56,742 nt of DNA from contig JACQZQ010000095.1 in assembly GCA_016213785.1 (NCBI GenBank), forward strand, positions 1 to 56,742. Direction: 5' to 3'. This DNA is from Acidobacteriota bacterium. GTDB lineage: Bacteria; Acidobacteriota; Blastocatellia; Chloracidobacteriales; JADJPF01. How positions within the stretch are numbered: position 1 is the first letter of the stretch; every line of letters begins with the position of its first letter. This document shows positions 26,655 through 35,760 of this stretch, one piece after another. A model generated the notes under the pieces. The model was not told the origin of the DNA and did no database searches. It worked only from the letters and a program-made list of their open reading frames with translations. A program made the position numbers and the translations under genes.

Positions 26655-27617
26655 ATGAAAAACTATTGGGCAATTGCCATTGTTATAGTTATTAGCCTTA
26701 CCGTTTTCTTACCTAATTACTCATTAAAAAGCAATAATTTGACTAGTATGTTTACTAGCTCAGCTAATGATAACCCTAACGCAGCTAAACTAGAAGCTAA
26801 AACCTATGAGTTTGAAACCCTAACCCTTAACGCATCAGCAAAAGAAGTACGAAGAAATAAAGCTCAGGCAAGCTATTATAGTGAAGAGCTTGGTGATGGG
26901 GTTAAACTTGATATGGTAAAAATACCTGGTGGAGTATTTTTAATGGGTTCAGATGGGAAAGAACATGGGAGAAGTAAAAATGAAGGTCCCCAACATAAAG
27001 TAAAGATTTCTGATTTCTATATTGGTAAATTTGAAGTAACCCAAGCACAATGGAAAAACATAATGAGCGATAATCCTTCGCGTTATAAAGGGGATGATTT
27101 ACCTGTAGATAGTGTGTCTTGGGAAAATGCAATAAAATTCTGTCAAAGGTTATCAAAAATTACTGGTAGAGAATATAGACTCCCAAGCGAAGCAGAATGG
27201 GAATATGCCTGTCGTGCTGGTACAACAACCCCATTTGCCTTTGGCGAGACAATACTTTCAAACATCGTTAACTATGATGGAACTCCTTACCCTATAAAAT
27301 TAAATATTTTAGGCGCATATCGAGGAAAAACTTTACCTGTAGGTAGTTTTGGAATAGCAAACTCTTTTGGGCTTTATGATATGCATGGAAATGTTTGGGA
27401 ATGGTGTTTAGACCTCTATCATGATAACTACTCTAATGCTCCTACTAATGGTCAAGCCTGGGAAACTGGTACAGATTCTAAGCGGGTAGTTCGTGGAGGT
27501 AGTTTCTTTTTAAGCGCTTATATAAGCCGTTCTGCTTATCGTACTGGATATAACCCTGATGAATATTTAGATTGTTTTGGGTTTCGTGTAGTTTGTCTTC
27601 CAGATAAAGTCTACTAA
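26655..27617 (+). CDS. SUMF1/formylglycine-generating-enzyme-like domain protein
   Basis: A 320-aa protein with an N-terminal hydrophobic anchor or signal (5-23) and a full FGE-sulfatase (SUMF1) domain: 'MVKIPGGVFLMGSD', 'FYIGKFEVTQAQW', 'LPVDSVSWENAIKFCQ', 'YRLPSEAEWEYACRAGT', 'DMHGNVWEWC', 'RVVRGGSF' and 'FGFRVV'. True formylglycine-generating enzymes carry catalytic Cys residues just after the RGGS motif. Here that stretch ('RGGSFFLSAYISRSAYR') has none, so this is probably a non-catalytic or binding member. It lies 31 bp behind the putative selenoprotein and may share its transcript. Confidence 0.85.
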   Translation: MKNYWAIAIVIVISLTVFLPNYSLKSNNLTSMFTSSANDNPNAAKLEAKTYEFETLTLNASAKEVRRNKAQASYYSEELGDGVKLDMVKIPGGVFLMGSDGKEHGRSKNEGPQHKVKISDFYIGKFEVTQAQWKNIMSDNPSRYKGDDLPVDSVSWENAIKFCQRLSKITGREYRLPSEAEWEYACRAGTTTPFAFGETILSNIVNYDGTPYPIKLNILGAYRGKTLPVGSFGIANSFGLYDMHGNVWEWCLDLYHDNYSNAPTNGQAWETGTDSKRVVRGGSFFLSAYISRSAYRTGYNPDEYLDCFGFRVVCLPDKVY

Positions 27618-27675
27618 GTGATTAACCTATTTATTTTGTAAAACTTAACTAACCCTGTCTATTAAGTTAAGATAA

Positions 27676-30600
27676 TTAAGACTTAGGGTTAGGAGTTTTT
27701 ATTTCATTTTCAATCTGAACAATTAATTCATAAACATTTCTAGTAGCCTGGAAAAAGTTTTTTCCATCTTCTTTACCATTAAAACCTGCTCTTAATTTTG
27801 CAACGATTTTTTCAGATGATTTAAGTGTGGTCAAAGCTTCAGGTAATTTTCCTAAATTATAAAGACATCTTGCTTTTCCTAGTAAAATACTCCATAACCG
27901 ATATTTAAATTTAATATAAGTAGCTATTTCTTCTGCTTCGCTATAGGCTTTTAAGGCTTCTTCAGTATCTCCTGCTAGTTCTTGAACTTCTCCTAAAGTC
28001 TCTAGTGTTACCATTCTTTCAGGAAATTCTCCAAAGGTTTTTAATAAATTAATGGATTGTTTTATTTGTGTAACTGCATCCTCATAATCCCCGCGAAGAG
28101 CCGCTATTTTAGCTAAACCACGTCTAGTTATTAAAGCTGAGGGTCTTTCACCAACTTCTAGAGCTAAGATCAAAGCGCGTTCTAAGACTTCTTCGGATTT
28201 TTCAATGTTTAGGTTTGTATCTAAAAGATAACTCCTACCTAAAGTGGAGTTAAAATAAACCTCACCCAACCGCCATCCAATTTGTCTAGAGAGTGCAACT
28301 CCTTCTTTATAAATTTTTTCAATCTTTTCATGTTGATAAGAATATAAAAAAATAAGCCCTAGCATTGTGTATGCTCGGCATTCAAAGATCTTATCACCAG
28401 ATTTTTTAAGCAGTGTAATTGCATTATTAGCAACAGAATATCCTGCTTGATAATCACCTAAGAGAAATAAAAGTAGCCCTTTAAAGATTTGAGCTTGAGC
28501 AAGTAAATATTCTTGTCCCATTTCTTCGGCCAGACTACAAGCTTTATTTATATCTTCTAAAGAATCAGTGTAAGGCGCACCTCGGGTTTTAGCTCTTCCT
28601 GATTGTAGATATAACTGATGTTGCCAAAACTTGTCTTTTGATGTTTTTGCAGCTAGTAAACCTTTTTCTGCCCAGTTAATAATGTCTGTAAAGCGGCCAG
28701 TATACCAACCTAAGTGGCATAGCGTAGCACAGCTTTGAGCAATTAATAGATGGCTTTGTTTCTTTTCAGCAAGTGTTAAAGCCGTTTGAGCTTCTTCTAA
28801 AGCAAGGTCTAATTTTCCTAAGTAACATAAGGCAAAAGCATAGCTATTTTTTATTTTAATAACTAAATCAAGATCTGAATCTTTTAGATCGCTAGTTTCT
28901 TCTAGTGCAGTAGTAGCTTCTGATATTAATTCTCCTAATTTTACAACCTCACCCCAAGCAGCTTGTTCACAAGATTGTTCTATTGCTTGTTGACCAAAAA
29001 CAAAGGTCTCTTGCCATTCTCCAGCAGCATGATAGTGATAAGTAAGAGTACTAAAACTTTGTTTTACTCTAGTACGATAAAATTCTTTTATTACCAAAGC
29101 AGCACGAGCATGCAAGCGTTTCTTTTGTCTTTTAGTTAAAGAATTATATAGCACATCTCTTAGAGCGCTGCTTTGAAAGCGGTATTCATCTATCTTTGAG
29201 CTACGTTCTTCATAGACTAAATGCTCTTTTTCAGCCGCTACTAGTAGTTTTTCTAGTTTCTCCTCATCTATTTCTACTAATCTAGCTAATAAATCAAAGC
29301 TAAAACTATCACCAAGTACTGAAGCTTGTTTAAGTAGTTCTTTTAGCTCATCAGAACATTTTTCTATTTTATAAAGCAATGCTGTTTCAATAGTATCAGG
29401 TAGCGCTAAACTCTCTAATGCTTCGCAATGCCACCAATTACTTACTAAATGTATTTTACCTGCTTGTACTAAAAGACGTAATACTTCATTTAAGTAATAA
29501 ACATTACCATTAGTTATTTTATATATATAATTTAGTTCTTTATCAGAAATTTCTATTTGATAAAATACTGCATCAAAATAAGCACGGGTTTCTGCAAGCG
29601 ATAAGGGTTTTAAGTCAATTATTTCAAAATGGGTATAGCGGTTTTGTCTAGAAAACCACTCCCATAACATACTTCCAGTACGATTAATCTCTACTGAATT
29701 AGATGCTGCAATCATCAGCATTTTACTAGATAGGTTATTTCTTAATAAATAGCCTATTAATTCTAAACTTAATTCATTAGCCCAATGTAAATTATCAAGT
29801 AAAAGCACCAAGCTTTTTTCTTTAATTAAGTTTTTTAGTATTTCGCTAACAGTATCAAAAATATGCCACTTATCTGTTTCAGAGATAATCCCAGAATTTT
29901 GACCTAATATTTCCTTAGGTAAAGTTAGATTATAACGAGCTTTTATCCTAGCATTAACACGTTTTGCTAAACCTCCTTCTTCGTCCATTAAAGAATCATC
30001 AAAGCGAAAGCCTACTAAACTAGCAAGCATTGGTAAAATCCATTGATAAGGTTGGGCAAAATTATCTTGTTCAAAAAGGTTAATTATAGTAACTAAAACA
30101 TTTTGTTGGTTAGCTAATTCTTGAAAACGATTAAGTAAAGAGCTTTTACCGCTACCATTATCACCTAATATAACAGCAGGTCTAATTTGTTGTTTACCTA
30201 ATTTATAGAGTTCTGTTTGAAAAAATTGTAATTCTTTATCACGGCCAATAAATTGCTCATACTGTGGGGCAAGGTTTTGCATAGCCCCTGCAAACTTTCT
30301 ATTTACACCAGACCTATTCATTTGATTAAAGGGTGATTCTAGGTTTGTATAAGTTCTACGATTAGCTTTAGGCTCTATAGTATTTAAGTTAAGCTCATCT
30401 CTTAGGCTAATTAATTCTCCTAGAATTACTTGCATTGATTGATAACGAGCTTTAGGAGACTTTTGTAGCATTCTAAGTACTATAGCTCTTAGCTTAGGTG
30501 AAATATTATTAGGCAGTGGAGGAGTAGGAACTACAGCAACGCTCATTAGTATTTGCACTAGAGAGTTACCATCAAAAGCAAGTTTTCCTGTTAATAACTC

Positions 30601-31251
30601 ATAACAAACAGCACCAAAAGAAAAAATATCTGATCTAAAATCTATTTCTTCTCCCTTAGCTTGTTCAGGAGACATATAGTTAGGTGTCCCCATAATTATT
30701 CCTGCTTGTGTCTTAAAACCAGCTTCACTACCTAAAATAGTTGCGCTATGGCTTTCAGATACTTTTGCAAGACCAAAATCCAAGACTTTTAGTAAACCAT
30801 CTGTGCGTAAAATAAAATTTTCTAATTTTAAGTCACGATGAACTATTCCATTCTGATGAGCTACATTTAAGGCTTGAGTAGCTTGAATAGCGACATTAAA
30901 AAAATCTTTTAGCTCTAATGGCCCATTACTAATTATTTCTCGCAAAGTCTTACCTTCAACAAACTCGGTTGCAATAAATAGCTGATCATTAAAAATACCA
31001 ATCTCATATACAGTAATAATATTAGGGTGACTTAATGCTGAGACAGTGCGAGATTCTCTAGAAAAGCGTGCTCTATGTTCAGGGTCATTGCTAAGTTCTT
31101 TTGATAAAAGCTTAATTGCCGTTAAACGTTCTATTTGTGTATCTTTAGCTAAATAAACTTCTCCTACACCACCATAGCCAATTAAGCGAATAATCTCATA
31201 TTTTCCAGCAATAACTGCCCCTGGAGCTAATTCTTTTGTACTTGGCTCCAT
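27676..31251 (-). CDS. Ser/Thr protein kinase fused to AAA ATPase and TPR sensor region
   Basis: A 1191-aa cytoplasmic signalling protein. The protein kinase domain spans about 18-285: the Gly loop 'GYGGVGE' (25-31), Lys47, 'HRDLKLEN' (138-145), Asp158-Phe-Gly and 'GTPNYMSPEQ'. A STAND/AAA-type ATPase follows, with Walker A 'GDNGSGKSS' (363-371) and Walker B-like 'VLLLDNLHW'. TPR-like helical repeats fill the rest (about 700-1190). This is the architecture of bacterial kinase/MalT-like regulators. There is no DNA-binding domain at the end. The start has a GAGGGG site. It is 25 bp downstream of the alpha/beta hydrolase gene and probably in the same operon. Confidence 0.92.
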   Translation of the reverse strand: MEPSTKELAPGAVIAGKYEIIRLIGYGGVGEVYLAKDTQIERLTAIKLLSKELSNDPEHRARFSRESRTVSALSHPNIITVYEIGIFNDQLFIATEFVEGKTLREIISNGPLELKDFFNVAIQATQALNVAHQNGIVHRDLKLENFILRTDGLLKVLDFGLAKVSESHSATILGSEAGFKTQAGIIMGTPNYMSPEQAKGEEIDFRSDIFSFGAVCYELLTGKLAFDGNSLVQILMSVAVVPTPPLPNNISPKLRAIVLRMLQKSPKARYQSMQVILGELISLRDELNLNTIEPKANRRTYTNLESPFNQMNRSGVNRKFAGAMQNLAPQYEQFIGRDKELQFFQTELYKLGKQQIRPAVILGDNGSGKSSLLNRFQELANQQNVLVTIINLFEQDNFAQPYQWILPMLASLVGFRFDDSLMDEEGGLAKRVNARIKARYNLTLPKEILGQNSGIISETDKWHIFDTVSEILKNLIKEKSLVLLLDNLHWANELSLELIGYLLRNNLSSKMLMIAASNSVEINRTGSMLWEWFSRQNRYTHFEIIDLKPLSLAETRAYFDAVFYQIEISDKELNYIYKITNGNVYYLNEVLRLLVQAGKIHLVSNWWHCEALESLALPDTIETALLYKIEKCSDELKELLKQASVLGDSFSFDLLARLVEIDEEKLEKLLVAAEKEHLVYEERSSKIDEYRFQSSALRDVLYNSLTKRQKKRLHARAALVIKEFYRTRVKQSFSTLTYHYHAAGEWQETFVFGQQAIEQSCEQAAWGEVVKLGELISEATTALEETSDLKDSDLDLVIKIKNSYAFALCYLGKLDLALEEAQTALTLAEKKQSHLLIAQSCATLCHLGWYTGRFTDIINWAEKGLLAAKTSKDKFWQHQLYLQSGRAKTRGAPYTDSLEDINKACSLAEEMGQEYLLAQAQIFKGLLLFLLGDYQAGYSVANNAITLLKKSGDKIFECRAYTMLGLIFLYSYQHEKIEKIYKEGVALSRQIGWRLGEVYFNSTLGRSYLLDTNLNIEKSEEVLERALILALEVGERPSALITRRGLAKIAALRGDYEDAVTQIKQSINLLKTFGEFPERMVTLETLGEVQELAGDTEEALKAYSEAEEIATYIKFKYRLWSILLGKARCLYNLGKLPEALTTLKSSEKIVAKLRAGFNGKEDGKNFFQATRNVYELIVQIENEIKTPNPKS

Positions 31252-31276
31252 AACCCCTCAAATTTAGATAGGTAAA

Positions 31277-32161
31277 CTAACGTAAAAAATCTTTTAATAT
31301 TCGATTAAATTCTTTTGCTTTTTCTATTTGTGGAACATGTCCACATTTAGTAATAATTTTTAGCTCTGTTCTAGGAATACTTTCAGCAAATTGATGAGCA
31401 AACTTTATTGGCATTAACTCATCATGCTCTCCCCATAAAAGTAAGGTATTAGCCTTTATTTCGTGTAATTTTCCATTTAACCATTCACTAGGATCTTTTG
31501 CAGATTCAATTACTTTTTCTATCGTAGAATGACTAGCATCTAAACTACGTACCAAATAGCTAATCATAACACTAAATTGGTTTGTGTAACGAAGTTTGTC
31601 ATAGAAGCACATAGAAAGAAAAGCCTTTATTTCCCTAGCTGTGCGTGGGGCAAACTTAGTATTTTCTAGTTTTTCACGAAGTTCAGGCCAAGGTTCTAAT
31701 CCCGCACTTCCAACTAAAACTAATCGCTCTATAAGCTCTGGCCGTTTTAAGGCAAGCCGTGCCCCAATCCAACCACCAAGAGAGTTTCCTACTAAATCTA
31801 TATTACTTAAGTTTAGATAGGATAAAAATTCTTCTATATAGTCTACAAAATCTGTAACTCGATAAGCAAGTGCTGGCTTATCTGAACGTCCATGTCCAAT
31901 ATGATCTATTGCAATTACCCTAAATTGCTTAGAAAAAGCAGGGATAGTCATTAGCCAACTTAGAGAATTTGATCCCAGTCCATGTAGTAAAACCAGTGGT
32001 CTTCCCTCTCCTATATCTTGATACCAAATCCTATGACCACGAATTTTTACTGACTTAGAAATTTGTGTACGCGGAGTTTGATCTATACCATTACGATAAT
32101 AAATTAAACGCCCTACCATATCGGTAGCTAAATCAATCATTTTTGTTTTTACTTCTTGCAT
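31277..32161 (-). CDS. Alpha/beta hydrolase
   Basis: A 294-aa alpha/beta-fold hydrolase with a complete triad: Ser127 in 'GNSLGG', Asp247 in 'LLWGEHDELMP' and His275 in 'KCGHVPQIE'. The oxyanion loop 'LLHGLGSNSLSW' is at 58-69 and 'DHIGHGRSDKP' follows the second strand. The substrate is unknown; the fold includes esterases, C-C hydrolases and haloperoxidases. A start at residue 8 (Met) is also possible. It precedes the kinase/ATPase gene, but a functional link is not evident. Confidence 0.88.
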   Translation of the reverse strand: MQEVKTKMIDLATDMVGRLIYYRNGIDQTPRTQISKSVKIRGHRIWYQDIGEGRPLVLLHGLGSNSLSWLMTIPAFSKQFRVIAIDHIGHGRSDKPALAYRVTDFVDYIEEFLSYLNLSNIDLVGNSLGGWIGARLALKRPELIERLVLVGSAGLEPWPELREKLENTKFAPRTAREIKAFLSMCFYDKLRYTNQFSVMISYLVRSLDASHSTIEKVIESAKDPSEWLNGKLHEIKANTLLLWGEHDELMPIKFAHQFAESIPRTELKIITKCGHVPQIEKAKEFNRILKDFLR

Positions 32162-32306
32162 AGGCTATTTTACTTATATCTGCTAGTTTTACTTAATAGA
32201 CTTGATATTTTAATAGTAAATATAACATAACATCCTAAAAATTTTATTTGACCAAAGCGCCAAGAAAATTTTTTCTAAAGTTTTTTTATTTTTTTTCAAA
32301 AATAAC

Positions 32307-32335
32307 TTGATTTTAGTGTATCGCTGTACTACACT
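32307..32335 (+). promoter_or_regulatory. Candidate sigma-70 promoter for the pseudopilin-like gene
   Basis: TTGATT (32307-32312) and TACACT (32330-32335) are separated by 17 bp. The spacer contains GTGTA, which forms an inverted repeat with TACAC. Two more TAATACAC direct copies follow at about 32337-32353. The repeated TACAC units could be operator half-sites. Confidence 0.4.
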
Positions 32336-32424
32336 TCTAATACACTAATACACCAAATTAAATCTTTGTTGTAATCAGATTTTAACTTAGAAAAAATAGC
32401 TTAATAAGGAGTGTTAAAAAATTT

Positions 32425-32988
32425 ATGAAAAAATATATTACCAGCATTATCTTAGGTTTAACTTTAGTTGGCGGTTTTGCTATCAATAAAACTAATGCTA
32501 ATAGTGTTAATAATAACTTGGCTAAAATAATAGAGGCTTCAACTACTAATACTTTAGATCTAGAAGAGATAAAGAAAAATGAGCAATCAGCACTAGAAAT
32601 AATACGGCTATTTCACTCTGCACAAATGACTCACCAAGCAGGTCAAGGAAATGGAAACTTTACAAGTATTCAAGAGCTTTTTCTTATTGGCTATATAGAT
32701 GGTTCTGTTGCTAATGCTGCGGGTTGTCCTAAAATGAAACAAACTGAATATAATGAGGTTTGTAAAGGCAATGGAGAAGCTAGAAGAGGCTATAAATTTC
32801 AGCTAGTTCATCAAAAAGCTGAAAAAGATAAACCTAGCACTTTTGCAGCAGTCGCTATTCCAGTAATTGCTATAGGAGAGAATATGACAGGCCGAATAAG
32901 CCTTTTTGTAGATGAAAGTGGTGTAATTCGCTATTCGGATGATCCAAATGTTATTGCTAATGCTAAGTCAAAATACGTAGGGCAATAA
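32425..32988 (+). CDS. Secreted pseudopilin-like protein
   Basis: A 187-aa protein with a signal peptide (hydrophobic 6-19, cleavage probably near 'NANS'). The mature part resembles small Acidobacteria secreted proteins of pilin-like fold: 'SALEIIRLFHSAQMTHQAGQGNGNFTSIQELF', then a loop with two Cys ('GCPK...EVCKG', possible disulfide), 'GYKFQLVHQ', 'FAAVAIPV' and a C-terminal 'SLFVDESGVIRYSDDP'. It lacks a clear type IV prepilin cleavage site, so it is a relative rather than a proven pilin. It has AAGGAG upstream and a strong terminator behind it. Confidence 0.7.
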   Translation: MKKYITSIILGLTLVGGFAINKTNANSVNNNLAKIIEASTTNTLDLEEIKKNEQSALEIIRLFHSAQMTHQAGQGNGNFTSIQELFLIGYIDGSVANAAGCPKMKQTEYNEVCKGNGEARRGYKFQLVHQKAEKDKPSTFAAVAIPVIAIGENMTGRISLFVDESGVIRYSDDPNVIANAKSKYVGQ

Positions 32989-33028
32989 ATTTCTTTTCCT
33001 ATTATGTATTTAATAAAAATACTACTAA

Positions 33029-33056
33029 CCCCAACTTGCTAAAGTTGGGGTTTTAT
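33029..33056 (+). terminator. Intrinsic terminator after the pseudopilin-like gene
   Basis: CCCCAACTT (33029-33037) and AAGTTGGGG (33042-33050) form a perfect 9-bp stem with a 4-base loop, followed by TTTTATTT. The minus-strand gene at 33053 ends here too, so it may serve both directions. Confidence 0.9.
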
Positions 33057-33487
33057 TTATCTGGTCTAGCCGTAACAAAATAATATTTACTATCTTTTAT
33101 ACCTATAGGAATAGTAACTTCTTTAGTAGTTTTAGTGTTTTCAAATTTTACTTTTAGAACCTTTGTTACTTTTAAGTTAGTTCTATATTTTTTTCCTTCA
33201 AGTATAAAAGGGTTATATTCTTGTAAAGGGGCTTTAGCAACTCTAATACTAGTTATTTTGTAATCAAGGTAGCGTTTATGATTATTAAAAACAGACTTTT
33301 TTATTTTTTCATCAACTCCATCCCAATAATAAAGCGCTAGGACAGCATCTATATTTTTCTGACTATGTGCCTGTTTATAATCATATATAAGTTTATCTAA
33401 AGCAGGCTCAGAAGTATTAGCTATAATAACTTGTTTTATTAAAAACAAACTAATTAGAAAAATAACTAATAAATATTTTAAGTGCAT
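33053..33487 (-). CDS. Secreted 144-aa protein, possibly NTF2-like
   Basis: The N-terminus (5-22) is a hydrophobic signal sequence. The following region 'LDKLIYDYKQAHSQKNIDAVLALYYWDGVDEKIK' has the helix-plus-aromatic pattern of small NTF2/SnoaL-like domains, and beta-strand-like segments finish the protein. The family assignment is tentative. There is no obvious ribosome binding site at the ATG. It is convergent with the pseudopilin-like gene, sharing its terminator region. Confidence 0.55.
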   Translation of the reverse strand: MHLKYLLVIFLISLFLIKQVIIANTSEPALDKLIYDYKQAHSQKNIDAVLALYYWDGVDEKIKKSVFNNHKRYLDYKITSIRVAKAPLQEYNPFILEGKKYRTNLKVTKVLKVKFENTKTTKEVTIPIGIKDSKYYFVTARPDK

Positions 33488-33520
33488 AAATATACAATAC
33501 TACTTAATTAATCTATATTT

Positions 33521-34312
33521 CTAAGCCCTATAACCACCATCAATTACAAGATCTGTCCCTGTTACAAACTTACTTTCATCCGAAGCTAAATATAAAATTG
33601 CTTGGGCAATTTCTTCAGCTTGGGCAAATCTTTTTAGTGGAACAGGCTTAGCCATTGCTTGCCAAAAAGCATCATCATTAATTTTTTTATCTTTTAATTT
33701 TTGCCAAAAATCTGTTGATTGCCAAATTGCAGTAATAACACCACCAGGTGAAACACTATTAACACGAATATTATCACCTGCTACTTCCAAAGCTACACAT
33801 CTAGAGAGCATTTGCACAGCCGTTTTACTTGCACAATAAGCTCCTCCTCCTGCAAGAGCCTTAATACCTGCGGCTGAAGCAATATTAATAATGCTACCTC
33901 CACTGCCTTTTTTCATAGCAGTTACACAATATTTTAATCCTAAAAAAACGCCATCAAGGTTTATTGATAAAACTTTTCGCCAATTTTCAAGCGACATATC
34001 TTCACAATTGCCTGTTAGCGCAATGCCTGCATTATTAACTAAAATATCTAGTTTTTCCCATTTAGAAAGAATATCCTGACTAATACTTTGCCAAGTTTCT
34101 TCATTTACTACATCTTGATGATAAGCAGTGGCTTGCCCACCAAAAGCTAAAATTTCATCTCTAGTTGTTTCTACTGTAGCTAGATTAATATCACTAACAG
34201 CAACCTTTGCACCTTCTTGAGCTAACATTAAGGCGGTTGCCTTACCTATACCCGAACCAGCCCCAGTAATAAAAGCTACTTTGTCTTTAACACGTTCTAG
34301 TTTTTGACTCAT
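33521..34312 (-). CDS. Short-chain dehydrogenase/reductase (SDR)
   Basis: A classical NAD(P)-dependent oxidoreductase. The cofactor motif is 'TGAGSGIGKA', 'NNAGIA' is present, the catalytic Ser lies in 'IINIASAAG' and Tyr-x-x-x-Lys is in 'YCASKTA'. The C-terminal 'GTDLVIDGGYRA' is typical. The start is the ATG at 34312 with AGGTGA upstream; a GTG at 34321 would add three residues. Acidic Asp at the end of the second strand ('VAVSDIN') suggests NAD rather than NADP. The substrate cannot be told. It is a single gene unit. Confidence 0.92.
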   Translation of the reverse strand: MSQKLERVKDKVAFITGAGSGIGKATALMLAQEGAKVAVSDINLATVETTRDEILAFGGQATAYHQDVVNEETWQSISQDILSKWEKLDILVNNAGIALTGNCEDMSLENWRKVLSINLDGVFLGLKYCVTAMKKGSGGSIINIASAAGIKALAGGGAYCASKTAVQMLSRCVALEVAGDNIRVNSVSPGGVITAIWQSTDFWQKLKDKKINDDAFWQAMAKPVPLKRFAQAEEIAQAILYLASDESKFVTGTDLVIDGGYRA

Positions 34313-34474
34313 TATTTTCACCTGATTATTAAATTCTTGGATATTTTTAATTGATTAAGTGCCATTCTAGCTAATATTTTTCCTGCAAGTAACTTAATTT
34401 GGCTACGTTCTAAGAGCCAAGAAATTAAAATTGAAATAAACCTTTTTTTGGTTTTTAAGGAGAAGCTTTATTTT

Positions 34475-35200
34475 ATGAGTATACAAAGCACTTTTTTAAC
34501 TAAATCTACTAATGAAACCCTTCCTATCTCTCCTAATAGCAAAACTACTGATACTAAGCGCAATCAAACAAGTATTCTCTCCCCTTTTGAACAAATAGCA
34601 TTGCAATGGTTAGTCAAACGCCTACCTAGTTGGGTAAACCCCGATCACCTTTCAATAATAGGGCTTTTAGCAATGTTACTAGCTGGTATAGGTTATTTTT
34701 TTAGCAAAGGAAATATTGAGTTTTTACACTTAGTTAATTTTTGTCTAGCGCTAAATTGGTTTGGTGACAGTCTAGACGGTACTTTAGCACGTTATCGCAA
34801 TAAACAACGCCCTAAGTATGGTTTCTATGTAGATCATATAATAGACACTTTTGGAATGCTATTTTTAATGGTTGGTTTAATAATGTCTGGTTTTATCTCT
34901 GAAAGAGTTGGATTAGGTATTTTAATTGTCTACTTTATGCTTTCCATTAATTCATATCTAGCAGCCTATTCGCTAAATGTGTTTTCTATTTCTTTTTGGA
35001 AATTTAGTCCAACTGAACTAAGAATTTTACTTGCAATAGGTAATCTTGCTCTCTTTAAGTTTGAGTATTGTAAATTATTTGGACAAAAATACTTACTTTA
35101 TGATGTTGGTGGGATTGTAAGCATTATAGGAATGAGTGCAATGCTAATAGTTTCAACTATTAAAAATACCAAAGCGCTTTATGAGAAGGAGCGAGTTTAA
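34475..35200 (+). CDS. CDP-alcohol phosphatidyltransferase family protein
   Basis: An integral membrane enzyme of about 241 aa that would transfer a phosphoalcohol from a CDP-activated donor. The family signature DG(x)2AR(x)8-9G(x)3D(x)3D is present, starting at 'DSLDGTLARYR' and ending at 'DHIID'. About six membrane helices follow or surround it. The ATG at 34475 is chosen because AAGGAG lies 12 bases upstream; a longer frame starts at a TTG. The next gene (GtrA family) begins at the last base of its stop (TAATG), so the two are translationally coupled. The acceptor is unknown; phospholipid or phosphonolipid synthesis is possible. Confidence 0.85.
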   Translation: MSIQSTFLTKSTNETLPISPNSKTTDTKRNQTSILSPFEQIALQWLVKRLPSWVNPDHLSIIGLLAMLLAGIGYFFSKGNIEFLHLVNFCLALNWFGDSLDGTLARYRNKQRPKYGFYVDHIIDTFGMLFLMVGLIMSGFISERVGLGILIVYFMLSINSYLAAYSLNVFSISFWKFSPTELRILLAIGNLALFKFEYCKLFGQKYLLYDVGGIVSIIGMSAMLIVSTIKNTKALYEKERV

Positions 35201-35640
35201 TGCTTAAACTGCCCCCCAATAAACTAAAAGTCTCTTGGATATGGAATTGGTGTAAATTTAATTTAGTAGGACTCTTAGGTGTAGCGCTTCAACTATCTCT
35301 ATCAAGGCTTTTTGCTGCTATAAATCTAGACTATCTATTAGCTACATTTATAGCAGTAGAAATCACTATACTTCATAATTTTTACTGGCATGAGCATTGG
35401 ACTTGGAGAGAGCAAACGCTTAAATCTAACCATTTTTTTGATAAGCTCTTTCGTTTAGTCAAATTTAACTCTACAACAGGAGCAATTTCTTTAATTGGAA
35501 ATTTAGTTTTAATGAAGTTTTTTGTTGGAGCTTTTCACTTACCTATAACTTTTGCAAATCTTTTAGCTATTATAAGTTGCTCTACATTAAATTTTTTAGT
35601 TAGCCATAGAGTTGTCTTTCGCAACCATCAAACCGTGTAA
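35200..35640 (+). CDS. GtrA-family membrane protein
   Basis: A 146-aa protein with four membrane helices and the GtrA/DPMS-accessory pattern: 'FNLVGLLGVALQLSL' at the start, 'EITILHNFYWHEHWTWRE' in the middle and 'NFLVSHRVVFR' at the end. GtrA proteins are thought to help flip lipid-linked sugars or other prenyl-phosphate intermediates. Its ATG overlaps the stop of the CDP-alcohol phosphatidyltransferase, so the pair probably act on a common lipid substrate. Confidence 0.88.
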   Translation: MLKLPPNKLKVSWIWNWCKFNLVGLLGVALQLSLSRLFAAINLDYLLATFIAVEITILHNFYWHEHWTWREQTLKSNHFFDKLFRLVKFNSTTGAISLIGNLVLMKFFVGAFHLPITFANLLAIISCSTLNFLVSHRVVFRNHQTV

Positions 35641-35696
35641 AAATAGACTAATAAACTAACTTTAATCATTTATTAATTTTGTGTATAGCAAATAAG

Positions 35697-35741
35697 AAAA
35701 CCTAAGCAATATATCCTTTCACATATTTCTTAGGTTTTTTT
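35697..35741. terminator. Bidirectional terminator between gtrA-like and uspA-like genes
   Basis: AAAACCTAAG (35697-35706) pairs with CTTAGGTTTT (35729-35738) over a 22-base loop. T-rich and A-rich flanks occur on both sides, so it can stop transcription from both convergent genes. Confidence 0.65.
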
Positions 35742-35760
35742 GTAAGCCTAGTTGCTAAAA

